From Bacteroides sp. (GTDB lineage: Bacteria > Bacteroidota > Bacteroidia > Bacteroidales > Bacteroidaceae): a stretch of DNA of 64,000 bases. This document shows positions 47,114 to 56,967 of the stretch, one piece after another (the stretch's first letter is position 1; each line of letters starts with the position of its first letter). The position numbers were made by a program, and so were the translations under genes. The stretch spans positions 1 to 64,000 of the forward strand of contig JAJQAY010000027.1 of the NCBI GenBank assembly GCA_021203515.1, given 5' to 3'. The notes beneath the pieces are model-generated. The model was not told the DNA's origin. It saw only the letters and a list, made by a program, of their open reading frames with translations, and did not search any database.

Positions 47114-47537
47114 CGTACACATCTTTCAATCCTGATAGAACCATGCGGATACGTTCCAATCCGATGGCCTGTTCCACTTGTTTGTAAACCCCGTCGAGGA
47201 CAGGGAGTAGTTGCTGCCAGAACTGTTCTCCTTCCGAAGTGAGGTAAACGAGCTTGTTCCGACAGTCTTGTGCGTCTTCCTTCCGGCAGACGTATCCTTT
47301 CTTCTCCAAATTCATCATCAGGTTGGTGAGGCGCGCCTTGTCCTTTGCCGTACGCTCGGCCAATACTTGCTGCGTGATGCCCTGTTCGCGCCATAAACAA
47401 CTCAATACTTGTAACATCTCGAACGTGATGTCGGCATCACTATTTTTCAATGTACGCTGCATGCAACGACGAAACGCCATGCGCGTCCGGAATATCTGCA
47501 ACTGTAGTTCTCTAAACTCTGCACCTTCTTTCAGCAT
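47094..47537 (-). CDS. MarR-family transcriptional regulator
   Basis: The 147-residue protein has the winged-helix arrangement of MarR (FEMLQVLSCLWREQGITQQVLAERTAKDKARLTNLMMNLEKKGYVCRKEDAQDCRNKLVYLTSEG, about residues 39-103), with the wing containing DCRNK. It probably represses the efflux operon that follows (tolC starts inside its 3' end) and is released by a toxic ligand. A perfect palindrome overlapping the -33 element of its own promoter (47584-47606) is the likely operator. The gene is intact although two of the three pump genes behind it are broken. Confidence 0.9.
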   Translation of the reverse strand: MLKEGAEFRELQLQIFRTRMAFRRCMQRTLKNSDADITFEMLQVLSCLWREQGITQQVLAERTAKDKARLTNLMMNLEKKGYVCRKEDAQDCRNKLVYLTSEGEQFWQQLLPVLDGVYKQVEQAIGLERIRMVLSGLKDVYDELENI

Positions 47538-47562
47538 AATATACTTTTATCGTAAGCGGGCG

Positions 47563-47606
47563 CAAAGGTAGGGAAAATATGCTAATTAGTCAAATGTTGA
47601 CTAATT
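47563..47606 (-). promoter_or_regulatory. marR operon promoter with overlapping MarR operator
   Basis: On the minus strand TTTG (47594-47591), a 20-base spacer and TACCTTTG (47570-47563) form a Bacteroides promoter. A perfect inverted repeat AATTAGTCAA-ATG-TTGACTAATT at 47584-47606 covers the -33 element, the expected place for autorepression by the MarR protein. Confidence 0.75.
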
Positions 47607-47689
47607 TAATCAGATAGAAATAAATACCGGAGACTATAAAGGCAACAAGAACAACACCTGGCTAGAGAGAGTGCCACTCGCCATAGGAC

Positions 47690-47885
47690 TGAACTCATCT
47701 AAGTATAGGACTGAGCTATCAAAACACCCGGATGTTTTGACCTATAACATCCGGATGTTTTGCACTAAAACATGGGGATGTTTGCACCAAAACATCCGGG
47801 TGTTTTGCCCCCTAAGGATACGAGTCAGATGGGTTAAGGCCGTTACTTAACCCATCTGAGTATAGGAGCCGTGACAAAACACCTT
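47690..47885. repeat. 22-23-base-period degenerate array (island 4)
   Basis: ATAGGACTGA starts two 22-base units near 47681-47724. Four units of 22-23 bases follow, built on a dyad (AAAACAT CCGG ATGTTTT with variants CACCCGG, ATGGGG, ATCCGGG). To the right TCAGATGGGTTAAG pairs perfectly with CTTAACCCATCTGA over a 7-base loop (about 47828-47862). It lies between the marR promoter and the end of the barrel protein gene. Same period as islands 1-3, different word. Confidence 0.7.
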
Positions 47886-47909
47886 AGGAGAAGTGGGGGG
47901 ATTTATCTT

Positions 47910-50084
47910 TTACTTGAACCGTGAAGTGTTCACCTTCTCGCGTTGTTTTTCTTTGTATCCACCGAACTTATACGTAAAGGACACGCCCAATTCGCGGAAA
48001 CAACTGTAATGGTTCGTCACGTTCTGCGTCTCGAAGTGGATGCGCGGAGAGATTTGTCCGGTCTCGAAGATGTCGTTGCAATACAGATTGAGGATAGCCT
48101 TCCCTTGGGCAAAGCCATAGCGTAAGGCGGCATTTACATTGCCGGAGGTGGGCAGTTCGTAGATGCCCTGAATGGCATTGCTATGCACAAATCCGGTTAC
48201 GGTCAGCTTCAAATCGGGCTTGGTGGAGAGCGTGAAGGTATTGTTCATCCGGGCAATGCCGTAGCACTTCTTCCGGTCGAAAGGAATGTCTCAAAAGTCG
48301 CCATCCTTTTCACGGTGCCATACGCCGATAAGCGTCAGGCGGGAGTTCAACCAGTTCTTCACTTTAAATGGTATAGACGCCTGCAGGCCTGCTTGCTGCT
48401 GATAGTCGAAATTCATGTGTTTATAGATTTCGACCAGGCGTTGCGATGATTGGTAGAGCGTCTGCATGGAGTAATCCTTGGTATGGTTGAACCAGGTGCT
48501 GAAGATATATTTGCCTTTCAGGATATACGTCAGGTTGAGGTCGTAGCTCTGCGCAGGCTTCAGGAACGGATTGCCGTGGATTTCGGAATAGCCGCCGCCG
48601 ACGTAAGAGATGGCGTCTTGCACCGCCCAATAATCGGGATATTCCTTATCACTGCTCAATGCCAGTTGCAGGATATGCCCCGGTGCAGGGGTATAGCTCA
48701 GGTTGATGGTGGAATACCAGTCCCATTGGTTCCAAACCGATGTCTTATAGTGTTCTACGGCAAGAGAAACATCCAGAGACAGCTTGTCTCCGAAGCTTTT
48801 GTTGAAGCCGGCATAGATGTTCAGCGTCTGCTCCCGCCGGCGCGATTTGAGCGAAAAGAAGGCACCTTCGTTGTCTTCGGCTGTTTGACTGGTGCCGTCC
48901 TGCCCCAACTGCTCACCGGTCTCCGGGTCGTAATAGCACTGATAACTGTTGTCGAGACTGGTGGTATAAACAAGGCCGTAGTTCAATCCCCATCCGTTCT
49001 TCAAGCTGTGCTCCTGCGCCAGGAAGAACTTCCAGCGATTGATGCGTTGGCAGTCTTGGGTAAAGAAGTTGAGTTCTTCGCCCATCATGCGGCTGTATAG
49101 CAACTGGTCGGACGGGGAGCGATAGTAAGTCAGTTCGGCTCCGGCTTTCAGTCCGAAGGGAGTGCGGTAATCCAGGCGTCCGTTGTGCAGCCAGTCGGTG
49201 CTGTTGCTGCGGGCGGAGGACTGCTGCGTGCCGGTGATGTCCCGGGTGTTGTGATGGGTAGTATAATTGCCGTTATATACGAAACTCAACTGATGGTCTG
49301 TAGCGATGTCGTAATCCGTTCCCACACGGAAACTATGCGTATGCGTGCGGCTGCGGCCCACCTCATCGGTTGTTATGGGGTGAACCGTGCCGTCCGCCAA
49401 CGTGTGCATAGCGTCTTTGTTCGTCGTAGTGTAATTGCGGCCGTGTTGGTGTGAGTAAAGAAAATCTGCTGAGAATTTATTCTGATTATAAAGCAGGCTG
49501 GCACGCTCCTCAAAGCCCTCATAATGGCTTTGCGCGTACTTGCCGTAGACTTCGCCCTGCAAGGAAGAAGGACCGTCGGTGGTTTGCTTCAGGCGGATGT
49601 TGATGAGGGCTCCGCGCACCTGATAGCGGGCGGGGGCGTTGTACATCACTTCCGCATTTTCTATGCGACTGGCAGGGATAGTCTTTAATAAGGAATAGAG
49701 TTGCTCGGTGCTCATATTCGTTACTTTGCCATTCAGTACGACGGTGACGCCCTGCCATGCCAGTTGCAAGGCACCGTTCATTTCAGTCACTCCGGGAAGT
49801 TCCTTCATGGCATCATAGGCATTGTCTGCGGGCAGGTCTTTGATGAGACGGGACAGGTCGTACACGAGTTTGCCTTGTGCAGCCTTCACCACCGGGCGTT
49901 CGCCGGTTATCATTACTTCGGGGAGGCTCTGGTAGATACTGTCCAGATGGGCATCGGAGGTTATAATGCTGTCGGCACTGAGTGTACGTTCTTCGCTTCT
50001 ATTCGTGTCATCCGCCCTCTGTTGTGCGGAAAGTCCTGCACTCAGCAGGCAAAACGCAAATGATAAATAGTAAATTCGTTTCAT
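47910..50084 (-). pseudogene. Outer-membrane beta-barrel receptor-like protein with an in-frame TGA
   Basis: From ATG 50084 the product has a signal peptide (MKRIYYLSFAFCLLSAGLSAQ). A plug-like region follows (LPEVMITGERPVVKAAQGKL, PGVTEMNGALQLAWQGVTVVLNGK, about residues 55-160), then a long barrel of the TonB-dependent-receptor-like 'outer membrane protein beta-barrel family'. The frame meets TGA at 48291-48293 (VWHREKDGDF, stop) and continues unshifted DIPFDRKKCYGIARMNNTFTLS to the C-terminal strands GVSFTYKFGGYKEK. A TGG to TGA change fits. It is divergent from the two-component genes, which probably regulate it. Confidence 0.8.
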
Positions 50085-50198
50085 GCTTATCTGTTTTATG
50101 GTTATTTCTACGATGCAAAGTACGGCATAAGCCACGAAACTCCGTGTTATCGCAGGCTTACCAAGTATTATCTACTGTTATCAGAAGAGTTATTTAGT

Positions 50199-50240
50199 CT
50201 TACCATATCATACAACGTATGGGGTAACTTCTTATCTTTG
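50199..50240. promoter_or_regulatory. Dyad and -7 box upstream of the sensor kinase
   Basis: TTACCATA and TATGGGGTAA form an inverted pair (about 50199-50227) just upstream of TATCTTTG at 50233-50240, a Bacteroides -7 box. It could be an operator for the response regulator in the divergent region between the barrel protein and the kinase genes. Confidence 0.45.
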
Positions 50241-50267
50241 CTGCGTTGAAGCAGTAGAAAACTAACT

Positions 50268-51889
50268 ATGAAATTACCTTTAAAGTATATTGCCGCACTC
50301 GTTATCGTCTCGCTGATAGGCATCTTCTCCTATCAGGCTTACTGGCTCGTGGGGTTATACCACACCATGAGCGATGATATGGAACGCAACATCATCGAGG
50401 CCATGCGCATGAGCGACTATAACGAAATGATGCTGCGAGTAGAAGAAATGCAGAAAGATACGATAGAGCACGGAGAAGTGAGCGTATCTGCCGGATACCA
50501 AGACGATGGAGAGGGCAAACACGCATTTGTGCGTAGCAGTACCACTATAGACCGCGAAGGCACACAAGCAGTCACCACCACTCAACGTACCTTTCCTCCA
50601 ACAAATGACTCTACCGCCAATGTACTCTTCATTGATAAAAGCAAGGAAGAGGACAGTGTGCAATGGATGCGCCAGGACTCTGCCCAGAAGAAACTGGAAG
50701 AGAGCATCAAGGACACCAACGAAGTACACTCCGCCCTGAGAGCGGAAGGCACCTTGGATATGCTCCTGCGTAACCAGAACAGTATACTGGAACTGGCTAC
50801 TTACTTCCAGCGGGGACTGCACTCCGGACTGGACATCATTCTCGACCCGAACGTTGCCGTATACGACAGCCTGCTCACCCTGCAACTGCAGGAACGGGGC
50901 ATTGTGCTTCCCCATCGGTTGGAACATCTTTATACAAATGAAACCCACCAATTTGTAGACACTCTTGCCGTTACGGGCACCACTGGCTACATACCCGGCC
51001 CGAAGGCCAAACAATACAATTACGCATTCGACCTCAATACCCATCAGAGCTACCGCCTATGGCTGGAACCCATCGCCCCGTTGGTGTTGCGGCAGATGTC
51101 GGGCATACTCATCACGTCGTTCATCATCCTGATTGTTCTCGCCTTCGCCTTCTGGATACTCATCAGCACCATTCTGCGGCAAAAGACACTGGAGGAGATG
51201 AAAAGCGACTTTACCAACAACGTCACCCATGAACTGAAAACACCTATCGCCGTGGCCTATGCAGCCAACGATGCCCTGCTGAACTTCAATCAGGCAGAGG
51301 AGAAGGTGCAGCGCGACAAATACCTGCGTATCTGCCAGGAACAACTGCAACGACTCAGCGGATTGGTGGAACAGATACTTTCCATGAGTATGGAACGCCG
51401 CAAGACGTTCCGCCTGCATCTGGAGGAATTGTCCGTGAAGGAAATACTGGAACCGCTTATCGAGCAGCACAAGCTGAAAGCCGGGAAACCCGTACACATA
51501 TCGGTAGAAATAGAGCCGAACAACCTGACCGTGGTGGCCGACCGTACCCATTTCAGCAATATCATCAGTAACCTGGTTGATAATGCCATCAAGTATTCGC
51601 AGGAAGAGGCGGAAATAAGCATCCGTTGCCGCACCGTCCGCAACGAAGCGGGCACACAGACGGAAATCTCCGTCAGCGACCACGGGATAGGCATCGCGGC
51701 AGAGAAACAGAAACATATCTTCGATAAGTTCTACCGTGTTCCTACGGGCAATCTGCACGATGTGAAGGGGCATGGACTGGGACTGTTCTACGTCAAGACC
51801 ATGACGGAGAAGCATGGCGGAAGCGTGTCGGTGAAGAGCGAGCCGGGCAAGGGAGCACTTTTACCGTAAGATTGAACAAAAGAACTTAG
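50268..51889 (+). CDS. Sensor histidine kinase (RprX-like), frameshift at the very end
   Basis: The protein has about 540 residues with an N-terminal transmembrane helix (YIAALVIVSLIGIFSYQAYWL), a periplasmic domain (about 30-270) and a second helix (SGILITSFIILIVLAFAFWILIS, about 278-300). The kinase core follows: H-box VTHELKTPIAVAYAAND (His about 324), N-box NLVDNAIKYS, DHGIGIA and GHGLGLFYVK. After EPGKG the open frame stops at 51869, but one added base near 51851-51857 restores STFTVRLNKRT ending at TAG 51889, the normal family end. Gene order and sequence recall the RprX-RprY system of Bacteroides fragilis. Confidence 0.85.
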
Positions 51890-51975
51890 CAACTAATCGG
51901 GATAACATAATAGGAAACGGGCGTTCCCATTAAAGGAAACGGGAGGCTATCTTATAGTATATAAAAATAGAACCT

Positions 51976-52691
51976 ATGGATAAGATTAATGTACTGCTGG
52001 TGGAGGACGAAGAAACCCTCGCCATGATTATCAAGGACACGCTGGAAGGCCAGAACTTCATCATTCATACGGCCGGAGACGGTGAAGAAGGACTGTGCTT
52101 GTTCTTCGACCTGCGCCCCGATGTGGTAGTGGCAGACGTCATGATACCCCGCATGGACGGGTTTGAAATGGTGCGCCGCATCCGTCAGACGGACAAACGT
52201 ACACCGGTACTATTCCTCACGGCACGCTCTGCCATCAACGATGTGGTCGAGGGCTTTGAGCTGGGCGCCAACGATTACCTGGAGAAGCCTTTCGGTATGC
52301 AGGAACTTATTATCCGCATCAAAGCCCTGGTGGGCAAGGCCTTCTCGTTCACCGAAACCGCCCCAAGGAAACCGCTAACTTCGAAATCGGTGATTATCGC
52401 TTCAATTCCATAACGCAACGACTGCGATACGTGGGCACCGCCATCGCCCCTCATGCCGAGACGGAAGTGGAACTCTCCCACCGAGAGTCGGAAATACTGA
52501 AACGCCTCTGCGAGAACCGCAACCAGGTAGTGAACACCCAGAACGTACTGCTAGACCTCTGGGGAGACGACAGCTTCTTCAACTCACGCAGCCTGCACGT
52601 GTTCATCACCAAGTTGCGGCACAAACTCTCGCAAGACGAACGTATCCGCATCGTCAATGTGCGCGGCATAGGATACAAGCTAATCATTTAA
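51976..52691 (+). pseudogene. OmpR-type response regulator (RprY-like), frameshifted between domains
   Basis: The receiver domain is intact (NVLLVEDEETLAMI, phosphoacceptor VVVADVMIPRMDGFEM with Asp about 54, TARSAINDV, YLEKPFG). The frame breaks in the linker at a C4 run (52361-52364). Adding one C gives PKETANFEIGDYRFNSITQRLRYVG and joins the DNA-binding winged helix (ELSHRESEILKRLCENRN to HVFITKLRHKL and VRGIGYKLII). As written, the receiver would be separated from its DNA-binding domain. It follows the kinase by 86 bases and probably controls the divergent barrel protein and the exported protein downstream. Confidence 0.85.
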
Positions 52692-52739
52692 AGAAAAAGA
52701 AATAATACAAAGATATTTCCGGGAATAGAGGGAAAGATT

Positions 52740-52747
52740 TATCTTTG
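52740..52747 (+). promoter_or_regulatory. -7 box of the exported protein gene
   Basis: TATCTTTG at 52740-52747 matches TAnnTTTG; TTTC lies 20 bases upstream (52716-52719) as a weak -33. The next start codon is at 52796. Confidence 0.5.
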
Positions 52748-52795
52748 TTCAGCATCCTGCACAGCTTTGTGCGAATACTTACAAAAGACAAAGAT

Positions 52796-53377
52796 ATGAA
52801 ACGATTTTTCTTCTGCATCATTGCATTATTCGCAGGTATCTCGGCAGTCTGCGCACAGAACGAAGTGCAGGCAGACAGCATACACTCTCCCGCCCTACCC
52901 GACGGAACACCACCGGAAGGGATATTCTCGCCCCATGTAAAGAGCTATGACGGCTTCCTGCTGGACATGAACCTGATGAAAATGGAAGCTCCCCGTCTGC
53001 CCAAGTTCACACTGGAAATACCGGATACCAGCAAAGACTACAGCCGCATCTTCCAGTTGAACCCGGATGTGACCTATTCGCAGGGACTGTCGAATGTGTT
53101 TTCCCTTACCAATGCCACCGTTTACAGCATGAACCCTTTCGGGCTGACGGGCTTCTGGTCTTCACCGGAGAACCTGCAAATGGGCAGCTTCAGGCTGAAG
53201 AACTGGATGCAGATTAATACTTACGGAGAGTATGACAAGGATGGATGGAAGGTGCGCAATCCTTCTGCCTTGCCGTGGGAGAAGAATAACTTCAAAGGAG
53301 CCTTTGAAATGAAATCGGCCAATGGTGCGTTCGGCATACGCATCGAGGTGCAACAAGGTAATAAATCGCCATTTTAA
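52796..53377 (+). CDS. Exported protein of unknown function
   Basis: From ATG 52796 the product is 193 residues with a signal peptide (MKRFFFCIIALFAGISAVCAQ). The mature part is beta-rich with no catalytic motif recognised (VTYSQGLSNVFSLTNATVYSMN, FRLKNWMQINTYGEYDKDGWKVRN) and no lipobox, so it is periplasmic or outer-membrane associated. It may belong to an uncharacterised Bacteroidetes family (DUF4858 is my recollection, unverified). It is encoded 105 bases after the two-component regulator and has its own -7 box, so it may be a target of that system. Confidence 0.7.
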   Translation: MKRFFFCIIALFAGISAVCAQNEVQADSIHSPALPDGTPPEGIFSPHVKSYDGFLLDMNLMKMEAPRLPKFTLEIPDTSKDYSRIFQLNPDVTYSQGLSNVFSLTNATVYSMNPFGLTGFWSSPENLQMGSFRLKNWMQINTYGEYDKDGWKVRNPSALPWEKNNFKGAFEMKSANGAFGIRIEVQQGNKSPF

Positions 53378-53379
53378 TC

Positions 53380-53563
53380 TTCACCACAGATTACACGGAT
53401 TAACACAGATTGAGGCACAGATTATTCTTATAAAAACGCAGATTAACGCAGATTTTCGCAAAGAAAACTCTATCCTATAAATAATCTGCGTGAATTTGCG
53501 TTAATCTGCGTTTCTTTAATTTCTTCTTTGAACTCTGTGAGACTCTGCGTCCTCTGTGGTGAA
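53380..53563. repeat. CAGATTAA-type inverted repeat array
   Basis: Words such as CACAGATTA, CACGGATTAA and ACGCAGATTAACGCAGATT repeat with a step near 10 bases on the left half. They reappear inverted on the right (TGCGTTAATCTGCG, ending TCTGTGGTGAA against TTCACCACAGA at 53380-53390). The whole element is one large imperfect hairpin filling the gap before the RmlD-like gene. Similar CGCAGATT-type elements are dispersed in many bacterial genomes. Confidence 0.75.
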
Positions 53564-53578
53564 ACAAACCATAACATT

Positions 53579-54477
53579 ATGAGAAAGAAAGTGCTGATTA
53601 TCGGAGCCAACGGCTTCACGGGGCGACGGATATTGGATGACCTTGCACGCAACCGGGCCTATCAGGTCGTAGGTTGCTCGCTACATGATGATTGTTGTCC
53701 CGGTTCGGGCGATTACCATTTTATCCGGACGGACATCCGTGATGCGGAAGTACTGGAAAGGTTGTTCAGCGAAGTACGCCCGGATGCCGTAATCAACACC
53801 TCCGCCCTCTCCGTCCCCGATTATTGTGAAACGCATCATGAGGAAGCAGACGAAATCAACATTACTGCCGTAGCCCACCTGGCAGAGCAGTGCGAAAGGT
53901 ACGGAAGCCGCTTCATACATCTATCCACCGACTTCGTCTTCAGTGTAGATACCGACCGGCTTTATACGGAAGAGAATACTCCCTCCCCCGTGAACTACTA
54001 CGGATACATCAAGCTGGAAGGAGAAAAACGAGTAGCTGCCATTTGCCGCAACTATGCCATTGTGCGGGTGGTAGTGGTATATGGCGAAGCTCTGCCGGGA
54101 CAGCATGGCAATATACTGCAACTAGTTGCCAACCGGCTAAGAAGTAATACGGAAATACGTGTCGTTTCCGACCAATGGCGCACACCTACCTTTGTCGGCG
54201 ACATTTCATGGGGAGTAGAGAAACTGATAAACCATCCCCAAAGCGGCATTTACCACCTTTGCGGAAGCGACTGCCTGACAATATCCGAAATAGCATACCG
54301 GGTTGCCGATGTACTAAAGCTAGACCGCTCGCTCATCATCCCCATCACCACCTAAGAGATGGGAGAAAAACGCCCCGTCCCCGTTTCAGCGGACTGAGCA
54401 TAAAGAAGGCGAAACGGGAATTGGGATACTGCCCACATACATTGGACGAAGGAATAAAATTAGGTATTAGGTATTAA
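53579..54477 (+). pseudogene. RmlD-like NAD(P)-dependent sugar reductase with a stop and a frameshift
   Basis: The protein is a short-chain dehydrogenase of the dTDP-4-dehydrorhamnose reductase type. It shows the Rossmann motif KVLIIGANGFTGRRI (about residues 4-18), INTSALSVPDYCE, STDFVFSVD and the catalytic YxxxK in YYGYIKLEGEK (about residues 140-150). After RSLIIPITT comes TAA (54353-54355), then EMGEK in the same frame. At an A5 run (about 54364-54368) one base is missing before TPRPRFSGLSIKKAKRELGY, which ends at 54477. So the last 40 residues are lost as written. The stop lies inside the next heptad hairpin. Confidence 0.8.
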
Positions 54478-54536
54478 GCTGCGCTGTAATCTGCATAGCT
54501 AATACCTAATACTTAATACCTAATACCTAATTTTAT
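54454..54536. terminator. 25-bp perfect heptad hairpin between convergent genes
   Basis: Arms 54454-54478 and 54512-54536 are perfect inverted copies made of TTAGGTA / TAATACC words in 7-base register; the loop side carries GCTGCGC. It covers the stops of the RmlD-like gene and the helicase gene and can end both transcripts. Confidence 0.8.
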
Positions 54537-56722
54537 ATCAGCTCCGGCTCCGCCAGCCCTTTCTCTTTCCGGTAAGCCCGCACCATTCCCAGAATGATGT
54601 CACCGTACTTCTCCACTCCTTTCTTTCCGAAATAAGGGATACGGAGAAGTATAGCTTTATCTGCCGGCAAGAGGTTGCTGATACCGAGAATGGCTTTCTG
54701 CTGAATAACTGTATAGACAGGTAGTCCCAGTTGCACGGCTTCTGCATTTCTCCATGCCACCAGTTGCTTGTAAAGTTCTGGATGCAGAATATCCGAAGGA
54801 ACTTCGACGGCGGTAGTCCGCTGTCCGTCAGTTGTTGCCCGCTGTTTCTTTTCGCGTGTCGGTTTCTCTATCTTCTTATCTTTCGATGTAGTAGCCGAGT
54901 CGTCGATAGAAAGTATCGCTTTCTGCTTGAGATATTCACCTACATGGAAACCATTCTGAATAACAAAGTCCAGCAATCCCTCTTTCAAGAGATATGCATC
55001 CTCCAACTCATTCGCAGCCTCCTTCAGCTTCCGGCTCAATTCTTTGTTATCCGTAGCGATGGCGGAGTTGCTCATCACGATGTCCAGCGGTTCGAGTTGC
55101 TCTTTGAAGTAGGTGGCTCCCAGATGAACACGTTCTTGCAATGTGCTGTCTGTCCTATAGTCCTGCGCAGCATCAATCAGTCGGTTGTATTGCAGGCTGA
55201 ACTTCTGCGCTACCTTCGTCACCTTCTCATGAAAACGGTCGGTCTCCTCTTTGTAGGCTGCCAATTGTTTGGGATAGAGCTTATACAGATGTTCGTCTAT
55301 CAGGCGTACATACCGTTTCAAAGACTGTTCCAAAGGTTCGAAGTCAAACAGTCCTGCCAACAGTTCGTGAAAATAAGCACGCTGCAACGAGTGAAAACGG
55401 TGCTCGTCAGGCTCGCTCTTGCGTGCCTCTTCCGTAAAACTATCTACAGCCTGGTCGCTAATCACCGCCCGCGCAGAAAGCGGAGTACTGAGCACCAACC
55501 CTTCCAGCGTCTTGCATCGGCTCAGGGCCACATACGTCTGTCCATGCGCAAAGGAAGCGCTCACGTCGATGATAGCGCGTTCAAACGTCAATCCCTGGCT
55601 CTTATGGATGGTAATGGCCCACGCCAGCTTCAAGGGATACTGGCGGAATGTACCTTCAATCTCTTCCACAATCTCCTTAGTCTCCTTATTCAGTACATAT
55701 TTGGCGTTCGCCCACTCCTCTTCTTGCAGCAGGAAAGGGGTGTCACTGCCTTTGCTACACACCTCGATACCCATAGGAGAAACAGCAGTCACCTCGCCTA
55801 TCATACCATTATAATAGCGATGCTCACCGGAGGAGTCGTTCTTCACAAACATGACCTGTGCACCTTGCTTCAGTTCGAGCACTTCATCGGTGGGATACAT
55901 GTATTCAGGAAACTTCTTGTCAATCGTAGCACGAAAAGTATATGAACGGCCGGGCAGTTGCGCCAGCTCAGCATCATTAATGCGTTGCGCCTGATTGTTA
56001 TGCGTGACGAGGCGGATATATCCCTCTTCCTTTCGGGGTTGGAAGCCAGGCTGATACCTGCGGTTCAACGCTTCCAATACTTGTGCGTCACAACGGTTTT
56101 CACGTACACGGTTCAGCAAATCAAGGAAAGCTCCGTCGCTCTGCCGGTACACGGTTTTCAGTTCAATCGTGCAGTATTCCGTCCGCTTCAAAGCCCGGCT
56201 GGAAAAGAAATACGGGGTATCATAATACTCTTTCAGCATCTGCCACTCCTCGTCCTTCACCACGGGAGCCAGTTGCTGAAGGTCGCCTATCATCAACAGT
56301 TGCACACCGCCGAACGGCTTATGATGGTCGCGGTAACGGCGAAGCATATCGTCCACCGCATCCAGCAGATCGGCACGCACCATGCTGATTTCATCAATCA
56401 CCAGCAAATCCATGCTTCGTATAATATTGATTTTCTCCTTCCCGAAACGGAAGCGATAGGTAGCCTGACTATTCGTACTGAACGAGCTTTCGGGCACATA
56501 AGGTGCAAACGGGATTTGAAAGAAGGAGTGAATGGTTACACCGCCCGCATTTATCGCAGCTATTCCCGTAGGTGCAAGTACCACCGCCCGCTTCGGACTT
56601 TCTTTCTTTAGTTTTTGCAGAAAGGTTGTTTTTCCGGTTCCTGCCTTACCGGTCAGGAAAAGATGAGTGCCCGTATTTTCAATGAATTGCCACGCAAGCG
56701 CTAATTCAGGGTTTTGCTCCAT
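54533..56722 (-). CDS. Pif1-like AAA helicase with C-terminal HRDC-like region
   Basis: The 729-residue SF1 helicase has Walker A GKAGTGKTTFLQKL (about residues 20-33), VVLAPTGIAAINAGGVTIHSFF (motif Ia), Walker B LLVIDEISMVRADLLD (about 108-123), QLLMIGDLQQLAPV (motif III) and a C-terminal UvrD-type motif AITIHKSQGLTFERAIID (about 367-384). Between residues about 600 and 660 lies a charged linker. It ends in an HRDC-like helical domain (LYKQLVAWRNAEAVQLGLPVYTVIQQKAI). It probably unwinds DNA in repair or replication-fork restart, in the cytosol. It stands alone after the ATP synthase operon terminator. Confidence 0.92.
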   Translation of the reverse strand: MEQNPELALAWQFIENTGTHLFLTGKAGTGKTTFLQKLKKESPKRAVVLAPTGIAAINAGGVTIHSFFQIPFAPYVPESSFSTNSQATYRFRFGKEKINIIRSMDLLVIDEISMVRADLLDAVDDMLRRYRDHHKPFGGVQLLMIGDLQQLAPVVKDEEWQMLKEYYDTPYFFSSRALKRTEYCTIELKTVYRQSDGAFLDLLNRVRENRCDAQVLEALNRRYQPGFQPRKEEGYIRLVTHNNQAQRINDAELAQLPGRSYTFRATIDKKFPEYMYPTDEVLELKQGAQVMFVKNDSSGEHRYYNGMIGEVTAVSPMGIEVCSKGSDTPFLLQEEEWANAKYVLNKETKEIVEEIEGTFRQYPLKLAWAITIHKSQGLTFERAIIDVSASFAHGQTYVALSRCKTLEGLVLSTPLSARAVISDQAVDSFTEEARKSEPDEHRFHSLQRAYFHELLAGLFDFEPLEQSLKRYVRLIDEHLYKLYPKQLAAYKEETDRFHEKVTKVAQKFSLQYNRLIDAAQDYRTDSTLQERVHLGATYFKEQLEPLDIVMSNSAIATDNKELSRKLKEAANELEDAYLLKEGLLDFVIQNGFHVGEYLKQKAILSIDDSATTSKDKKIEKPTREKKQRATTDGQRTTAVEVPSDILHPELYKQLVAWRNAEAVQLGLPVYTVIQQKAILGISNLLPADKAILLRIPYFGKKGVEKYGDIILGMVRAYRKEKGLAEPELI

Positions 56723-56830
56723 TTAATCAATCGTTTTATTTTGTCAAAGATAAGGCTTATTTCATTATCCATGTTTCATTTTTCGGACTTATTTATGACT
56801 CACTCAGAAAATGTATGGCATTATTAAAAG

Positions 56831-56933
56831 AGTATCTGTCATTCAGAGCGTAGCGAAGAATCTCTTCCCTTTATGTAGAGCAGTTGTGCGCTAAGGGAGT
56901 AGATTCTTCGCTACGCTCTGAATGACAGATACT
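56831..56933. terminator. 33-bp perfect hairpin after the ATP synthase operon
   Basis: Arms 56831-56863 and 56901-56933 are perfect inverted copies containing AGAGCGTAGCGAAGAATCT. They are followed on both sides by T-rich ends (TTTT / AAAA). It lies 35 bases past the atpG stop on the minus strand and is the likely operon terminator. Sequences of this kind are dispersed repeats in Bacteroidetes and other phyla. The remaining gap 56723-56830 shows nothing else. Confidence 0.75.
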
Positions 56934-56967
56934 TTTGCTGTTATAAAGACAGGAATCCTCGGATTGT

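Noticed and set aside
41762..48293. Stop-codon reassignment (TAA or TGA read as an amino acid)
   Set aside because: TAA and TGA end many intact genes in the same window at family-typical positions, so the code is standard.
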